This document shows positions 58,345 to 64,000 of a stretch of 64,000 nt of DNA, one piece after another. Within the stretch, counting starts at the first letter, position 1, and every line of letters begins with the position of its first letter. A program made the position numbers and the translations under genes. The notes beneath the pieces were generated by a model, which did not search any database, was not told where the DNA came from, and was given only the letters and a program-made list of their open reading frames with translations. The stretch is from Sphagnum magellanicum (taxonomy: Eukaryota > Streptophyta > Sphagnopsida > Sphagnales > Sphagnaceae), in assembly GCA_021904315.1 (NCBI GenBank), contig CM038915.1, positions 15,190,001-15,254,000 on the forward strand, written 5' to 3'.

Positions 58345-59585
58345 TGGTGGCCTACTCTTCTGCTGGCATATGGTGATATGTACACGTACTAATGGATGCA
58401 AATAGATGGCAAACAAGTGAAGATGTATGGGTGAGAGAGTGTACACCAAATCTCAAACACATTTCTCAAACACATTTCTCACATGACCTTCTCACACATG
58501 CTAGGCTAGCTTCTCATAGTCAATAGTTTTGAACCATCCGAGCATAATAGGTAACATTAAAGGTTTCAATGTTTGATTCACAAGTTAACGACTTACAAAC
58601 CCTTCTTCCCTTACATATTTAGGCTTTTTCTCGAGTGCTATAGACTTGGGTTTCAATTTGGGTTTCAATGCTTTCATTTCACAATTTACAGCTTGCCAAA
58701 CCTCCCCTTACCTGCATTATTAGAATTTTATAAAGTTGACAAAACTCTTCAAAGTAGCCTACCACTTCAGCAGCTGCTATTTGTGTCCATATGCAACTCC
58801 ATTTGTAAATTGTCGTTTTGTGATGATGCTTTTATGATGGAGGTCTCGTTTTTTAGTCTACTTTGCAACTTCATGTTTTTGTTGGTTTTTGCCCAAAGCA
58901 ACTCAAGCTTGTGTTGTTGACTTATGTAGAGTCTAGACTCCTCTACACCATTCCATGTGTATGTGTGTGTGTGTTTTGCCCAAGTTCCCGATGTGTTTCC
59001 CAATGTGTTCTTGATAGCACCTCGCTCTTTTCCCATATGCTTTGGCAAATGTTGTCCTCCTTTCACCTATGTAGGTGGGCCAAAGGGGAGGAACCCAACA
59101 CTTCAAAATAGATTCTTCTATTTTGGGGAGCCTCCATAGTGTTTTTTTTTTTTTTTTGGGATTGATGGGCCAATCAAATGGAGTCGTTGCGAAAAAAAAT
59201 AAAAAATAAAAAAATTGAACTTGGGAGGCACCTCCTCTAATTAATAGGAGAGGTGTATAAACTGAGAGACCTACTTAAGTCTCACCACATGGGCAAATCA
59301 AGAATAATCATTTCTTTTTGGTGTAATTTGCTAACTCTTGCAAGTGTCACTACCTTGAGAGCAAACTTTAGTGTCAAAACGACAATTCCACATACCTAAT
59401 TTGCTTGCTACATACTTCATCCAAAACTTGTGGGTGAAGGAGTTCTTACTCTTATGGGTGGAGACTCTCTAAAAGCATCTCTACCATCCCACCACACCCC
59501 CTTACTTGAGCCTCTACCCATGACCGCAACATCCAATTACATAGAGTGTTAATTCTTTTCTTATTCTCTCACCAGTGATTTTTTT
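58345..59585. other. No recognised gene
   Basis: The + frame 58573-58920 (115 codons) is hydrophobic and ends in a Cys/Ser-rich stretch; no family recognised and the opposite strand is open too (58767-59066). A poly-T run lies at 59143-59157. Confidence 0.35.
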
Positions 59586-59589
59586 TTTT

Positions 59590-59705
59590 TAAATGTCATT
59601 TTTTGGAAACAAAGTTGAGATTTAATATTTTTCTAGTCTACATTTGACTAATTTTGCTAAAATTATGGAAATTTTTTTGCCGAAATTTGGGTATCAAAAA
59701 ATTGA
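59590..59705 (-). repeat. AT-rich short dispersed repeat, copy 3 (inverted)
   Basis: TCTAGTCTACATTTGACTAATTTTG and AAATTTGGGTATCAAAAAATTG are the inverse of the core seen at 61.6 kb. Confidence 0.5.
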
Positions 59706-60380
59706 AAAAGAACATTGATTTTCATCTATAAACATGAAAAAAAAATTGGACAATCCAAAGTGATAGACAATTAAAATTTTTGGATCTAGATGAGACTTTT
59801 GGAACTAATCCAACCATCTATGAACACCATGAGTTGGGAAAGTTCATTTGTGAGCCCAAACTGAGAAAATGCACCACAAACTCATGGTAGGAATGTCATC
59901 TTTTTCCCTATAACTTTCTCATTCTATTTTGGTGTTGTTTCCCCCTTGAAAACCCACAACTAGATTGAGCTACAACCTCAATGAATGTGGGGCTTGTCTA
60001 CTTGGGGTTCAAGGTCACATTTTGTGATTCTAGTGTGTGATATGATGTCATACATTTTTTTTTTTGTTGCAACCACAAAATGTGAATCTATGAGCCAAAT
60101 GTCCAACCATTGCAATTTAAATATTTAGGGAACATAGGACATATGTGATGCAGCATTTGCTCATAGATTCACATTTTGCTCATGGGATAGGTAGTGGCAA
60201 TTTAAATATTTCAGAATTTTCCACACAAAGGTTAACTACACAAGGTCCCACATACATTTACAACATATTGGTGGGGGTAAGCCAGGTGTTTCCAAATAGT
60301 TCCAATAGTTCATTATTATTATTATTATTATTAGAAAAGAAGAGTTATTAATAAATAATATAAAATATTACAAACATGGA
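59706..60380. other. No gene seen
   Basis: An imperfect inverted repeat involving TCATAGATTCACATTTTG (60162) and CAAAATGTGAATCTATGA (60074) flanks about 70 bases: both 18-base arms pair perfectly. An (ATT)n run lies at 60312-60333. Confidence 0.5.
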
Positions 60381-60384
60381 AAGA

Positions 60385-60580
60385 CACATGTAAATTTTTT
60401 TTAGTAAATTTATATCCATTTTGATGGGTAGAAGAAAGGAATGAAGTAGCTAGTATTAGGAAAGGAGGGAGGTAGTTTAGCTTTTCATATAATCCTTCAC
60501 ATTCCAGTTAGAATTTGGAATTGTCAATGGACAACCAAATGAAGGATTATGCAAAAATCCTCCGTAAACCAACTCTGAGA
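60385..60580 (+). repeat. LTR-like dispersed repeat, copy 3 (partial)
   Basis: CACATGTAAATTTTTTTTAG, GGAATGAAGTAGC..TATTAGGAAAGG and GGAATTGTC...CC match 26490-26710 at lower identity than copies 1 and 2 match each other. Confidence 0.45.
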
Positions 60581-60597
60581 AGACTTTTGACTAGAAC

Positions 60598-60637
60598 TTC
60601 TTTATTTATTTATTTATTTATTATTTATTTATTTATG
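60598..60637. repeat. (TTTA)n microsatellite
   Basis: Tract of TTTA units with one interruption. Confidence 0.9.
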
Positions 60638-60898
60638 GGTGGCATTCTTGATAATCATTTAAAATTAGAGTGTTTGACACTTTGCATAAGAAGTGTGGAA
60701 ATTGCCCAATAAAGTCTTGTGGGAGTATTACATGAAACGAGTTGATAAATTTGAGTCAACCAAAGTTAACTATGCACACACCCATTTTCCAATCACATCG
60801 GTGGAGTGAACTTTGGGGCCCTTGTGGTGCAAAGAAAGTTGGAGAACGTGTTTGTCTTTCTCCTCTATCTCCTACCGACTGAAACACAAAAGTACCTG

Positions 60899-61064
60899 CA
60901 CACCATCCTAAAGATTCGAGGAGAAGCCACAAAAATAGGGTCTAAATTATACTCATAAATTATACTCATGGAGAGTCAAGACTGGAACACACCATCCTAA
61001 AGATTCGAGGACAAGCCACAAAAATAGGGTCTAAATTATACTCATGGAGAGTCAAGATTGGAAC
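60899..61064. repeat. Two 89-bp tandem units
   Basis: CACACCATCCTAAAGATTCG begins at 60899 and 60988. The first unit carries an extra internal copy of AAATTATACTCAT (60954-60969); otherwise the units are nearly identical. Confidence 0.9.
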
Positions 61065-61099
61065 CTTTTTTTTTGTTCTCAAAGTCAAAAAAAAAAAAA

Positions 61100-61565
61100 T
61101 GCTCAATGTGAGTGATGTCAAATATTTGGGTTCCCTTACTGGGCCCTGCTTAGACTCAATATTTCAATAGATTCCCAAGATTGGAGCTGATCTTTGACAT
61201 TGTTTGTCCTAAAAGTTGAGGTTTTTTTTAATTAAAAAATTAGAAATAAATTTTTTTAAAGTATTTTAAATTTTAATAATTTAATTTAAAAATTTCTTTT
61301 GGTGGGGTTTACCTTAGTGTTTCAATTTGTGTGAAATCTATCAAAATGCTACTTGCTCTACATAACTTTCTATGGACTCCAAGCCCAATGTTCAAGTTTC
61401 ATTAAAGCTTTGGTTTTGTTCTCATTCACTCCACTCATTCTATCATACCTGCTAAGGTGTCAAAGGGCTCATGTTGTGAGTGAGTTATCGGCATTCAAAC
61501 ACAAACCCTGAAACTATCCCTTCAAAGCCTCAACCCTCCCCTCCACTTTCCCATCTTTTACTTGT
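61100..61565. other. No gene seen
   Basis: AT-rich, with A/T-only runs at 61220-61295. Confidence 0.45.
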
Positions 61566-61567
61566 TA

Positions 61568-61700
61568 AGAGCATGTCCACCAATTTTAATTGTTTTTTTT
61601 TCAATTTTTTGATATCAGAAAATTTGTGAAAATTTCCAAAAAATTAGAAAATTTAGTCAAATTTACACTAGAAAAAAATGATTCCCAATTCTTTTGGTAG
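61568..61700 (+). repeat. AT-rich short dispersed repeat, copy 4, with MITE-like left end
   Basis: This copy begins TAA-GAGCATGTCCACCAATTT, close to the Harbinger-type end GAGCATCTCCACC, then runs CAATTTTTTGATATCAGAAA and TTAGTCAAATTTACACTAGA. The link suggests that the AT-rich family is a second Harbinger-type MITE; the right end was not found. Confidence 0.5.
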
Positions 61701-62940
61701 AAAAACACAACAAAACAAAATGTGTGGAACCCAGTTTTGGCCTTTAAATATCCCCCAGAATGTCCTTCAAGAGGGCATCAATGTTTTTGATTGGCCCAGG
61801 AGGCGACATTTTTTTAAAATCCCTAACACTATAACTGTCCACTTTTTTCACATTTGTGGGTGGGGATGGGGGGGAATAGCATAGTACCTTGGCCACTTCA
61901 ACACATGTTTGTCCAATAATTAATTAATTAATTAATTTTGAGGATTCTATTTTTTTAAAATGATATATTCTCAAATATTCCATCAGATTCTTTATTTTCA
62001 TTCAAAAAAAATTTCTGAAAAAAAAATTTTAATGAAAATTTCAACATTTCTGAATATAATATAATTAGTGTCAAACTATAGCCCCAGGTACTATATAGGA
62101 AGAAGCAACACTACATGTTGGATGTGCTAGAAATTGATAGAAGCCCAAAGATGCGGGTTGAGACAACTCTTATTCAATAAAAGAGCATTGGGAGATAATT
62201 TTTTTTAAATGAATGCCTTGAAAAAGGAACGAACTTATTGAAAGGCAAGTATATGTTTTGGATGAGAGTGCCTTGGGTAGTGTGCAACAATATTTGTTGA
62301 TCTTTTGAGCAACAAGCAATATTTGTCTTGTAGGTATGTATAACTTATATTTCTCTTCAGAACTTTGACTTGCTTTCGAACTCAAAAGGTTAAAAAAATA
62401 ATTTTAATAAATAAATAAAAATAATAACTGAAAAAAAAACTAATGGGTTGGACAAACAGACATAGGCTATAATAATAGTTCTACATTGCATTGTATTTTT
62501 AATAATTGAATCCCAAAAATTTCATTATGCATTTGGAGGGCTCTATCATCACTCTGAGAAATTTCCTAATGTATTTGGAGGGAACTCTTTTCTTTCATGC
62601 TTGTTATATGCAAGTGTTATATATGCCTATTATGTAAAGTTCATGTTTGGCTTGTTTGGCTTTGTGTTTTGCAAGGGTGTGTGCTTGTGCTTGGATTGCC
62701 CATTTTCATTCACCAAACTCTCAATGTAACACTTGTTTTGTGTATAGCCAAATGGCAATAATATAAGTGTGCTGGATGTATTTTTAAGCTGCCAGCTTGA
62801 CACATACAGTCAGCTAACAAAGCCACTTGTCAAAAATCCTTGAAGAAAGACAACACTGATGTGGCACACCCGACACCTAATATAACACATTGAGAGTTCT
62901 AGTCCCAAGGAAGGAGATAGGCAACAAAGATCTTGAACCT
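61700..62940. other. No recognised gene
   Basis: Includes the (TTAA)n-centred partner of 18.1 kb at 61890-61950. The - frame 62170-62385 has no motif I recognise. Confidence 0.35.

Positions 62941-62943
<3 letters not shown>

Positions 62944-62972
<29 letters not shown>
62944..62972. repeat. (GA)n microsatellite
   Basis: About 14 GA units followed by GAAA repeats; on the - strand it spells the SLSLSL runs of the neighbouring open frames. Confidence 0.95.
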
Positions 62973-62976
<4 letters not shown>

Positions 62977-63265
62977 AAGAAGAGGACCATTGGACTCTTG
63001 GCAATGGTCAAAAAGAGAGCCAGCCTCTTCACCCTTGTGACCAGTGCCCTTACTTGGCCTTGACTGAAATCACACCTATCATGGTTACCATGGTAAAGCC
63101 CAATACCTATTGTGGTGGTACCGTGGTAAAGCCCAATGTTTTCGGACATCACACATAAGGTGAAGCTGAAGCCTGTATATGCTCTTTCTAAGTTAGAGAA
63201 GAGCAGACTGGACTGACTTTGATTAAGTGGGTTAACCCTTCCATCAGATAATGAGTTAAGTACAC

Positions 63266-63791
63266 GAGATTCTATTCTAGTGTATGGTTTACTTGGGACA
63301 ACCATGTTGAAAATAATAGCACTAAAAGCCAATTCATTCGCTCTTATTTTACACTTCACAGCCCACCACTAGGCATGTGCCTTGATAATACAATTTGTTG
63401 GCCATTAGACATGTGCATTAAATGTCCTACTTTGGTGCATATCAGAGTCCCCCCCCCTCCCCCATACACACACACACACACACATGGTCTGTTTCCATTA
63501 CCTTGGTTGGCTGTTCCTCAGAGTTTTTCTCATTCTCGATCCAAAATGAGAAAAACTCTGATGAATGGGGCAATAGTTGGATGTAGTAAAATGAAAGGAT
63601 GTATTGAAAATTGTGTATGTTTTGTTCCATACACTAGAATAGAATCTCATGTGAATGAATTGAATGTATGTTAAATCATACACTAGAATAGAATCTCATG
63701 TGAATGAATTTTTAGTTGGATGTGAATGGGGCAATAGTTGGATGAAGGGTAATAGTTGGATGTATTGAAAATTGTGTATGTTTTGTTCCAT
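63266..63791. repeat. Rearranged cluster of short direct and inverted repeats
   Basis: CATACACTAGAATAGAATCT occurs at 63629 and 63677 and inverted at 63266-63287. GGATGTATTGAAAATTGTGT...TTTTGTTCCAT occurs at 63598 and 63758. A perfect 16-bp hairpin CAGAGTTTTTCTCATT / AATGAGAAAAACTCTG lies at 63519-63560 (10-base loop), and AATGGGGCAATAGTTGGATG recurs at 63565 and 63726. An (AC)n tract is at 63465-63484. Frames in this cluster are open on both strands but only encode the repeated peptides (for example YTRIES). Confidence 0.85.
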
Positions 63792-64000
63792 TATAGGTTT
63801 GTATGATTGGGGCTTCTTGCAGGGAACTTTTGTTAAAGAATTTAAAAAGATACAGATATTTTCATAAAGAAACAACACATGTCAAAATTGGTTTTAAAAA
63901 AAGTTGCAAAATTATTTGACTCCCAACTCTCTCACATCTTCTCCATATTTTGGGTCAATGTTTATTTTAACCTATCGAGCTCTGAGATAGCTTTGATCTG

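Noticed and set aside
62810..63359. - strand open frames with SLSLSLSL runs
   Set aside because: They cross the (GA)n microsatellite; the remaining sequence shows no domain and overlaps the right-edge repeats.

Overview
The window looks like nuclear DNA from a land plant with a large, repeat-filled genome. It is AT-rich and poor in CpG, has no compact operons, and almost every recognisable coding trace is a decayed eukaryotic transposon: Ty3/gypsy, hAT of the DUF4371/ZNF862-like type, PIF/Harbinger, and several MITEs. The combination of a gypsy pol ending in a PHD-finger-like module with DUF4371-type hAT elements suggests a seed-free plant such as a fern; this is a family-level impression, not a proof. 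No intact host gene, rRNA, tRNA or CRISPR array was found.

Layout. 0-2.3 kb: short tandem repeats and unassigned DNA. 2.3-12.4 kb: one very degenerate gypsy retrotransposon on the + strand (LTR-like pair, gag zinc knuckle, protease, RT, RNase H, integrase, PHD-like tail). It is interrupted by a 1-kb GTAG/GTGG array and by a CpG-retaining GC-rich insert with its own inverted repeats. 12.4-21.4 kb: mostly unassigned, with a group II intron reverse transcriptase fragment at 18.7-18.9 kb beside a repeat shared with 41.2-41.4 kb. 21.4-23.4 kb: hAT pseudogene on the - strand. 24.6-24.9 kb: MITE with long terminal inverted repeats and Mutator-sized target duplication. 26.4 kb, 36.5-37.0 kb and 60.4 kb: three copies of an LTR-like repeat. 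29.0, 30.2 and 42.8-43.5 kb: a Harbinger-type MITE family, one copy complete with TTA duplication. 33.5-35.2 kb: second hAT pseudogene. 41.6-42.3 kb: nine exact-length 57-bp repeats whose - frame runs into a PPR DYW-like CGDCH fragment. 44.6-46.8 kb: a decayed PIF/Harbinger element carrying both its transposase and its Myb/SANT-like protein, convergent. 48.4-49.2 kb: a possible host exon. 52.5-64 kb: unassigned DNA with fold-back sequences, tandem duplications and microsatellites.

How the parts relate. The decayed Harbinger element and the TTA-flanked MITE lie about 1 kb apart and are plausible as an autonomous/non-autonomous pair, although their ends could not be matched. Three fold-backs (30.4, 52.5 and 54.2 kb) are unusually well preserved in an otherwise eroded landscape. 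Nothing here amounts to a demonstrable new working system; the best leads are the PHD-bearing gypsy tail, the 57-bp array fused in frame to a DYW-like fragment, the perfect hairpins and the group II intron fragment.
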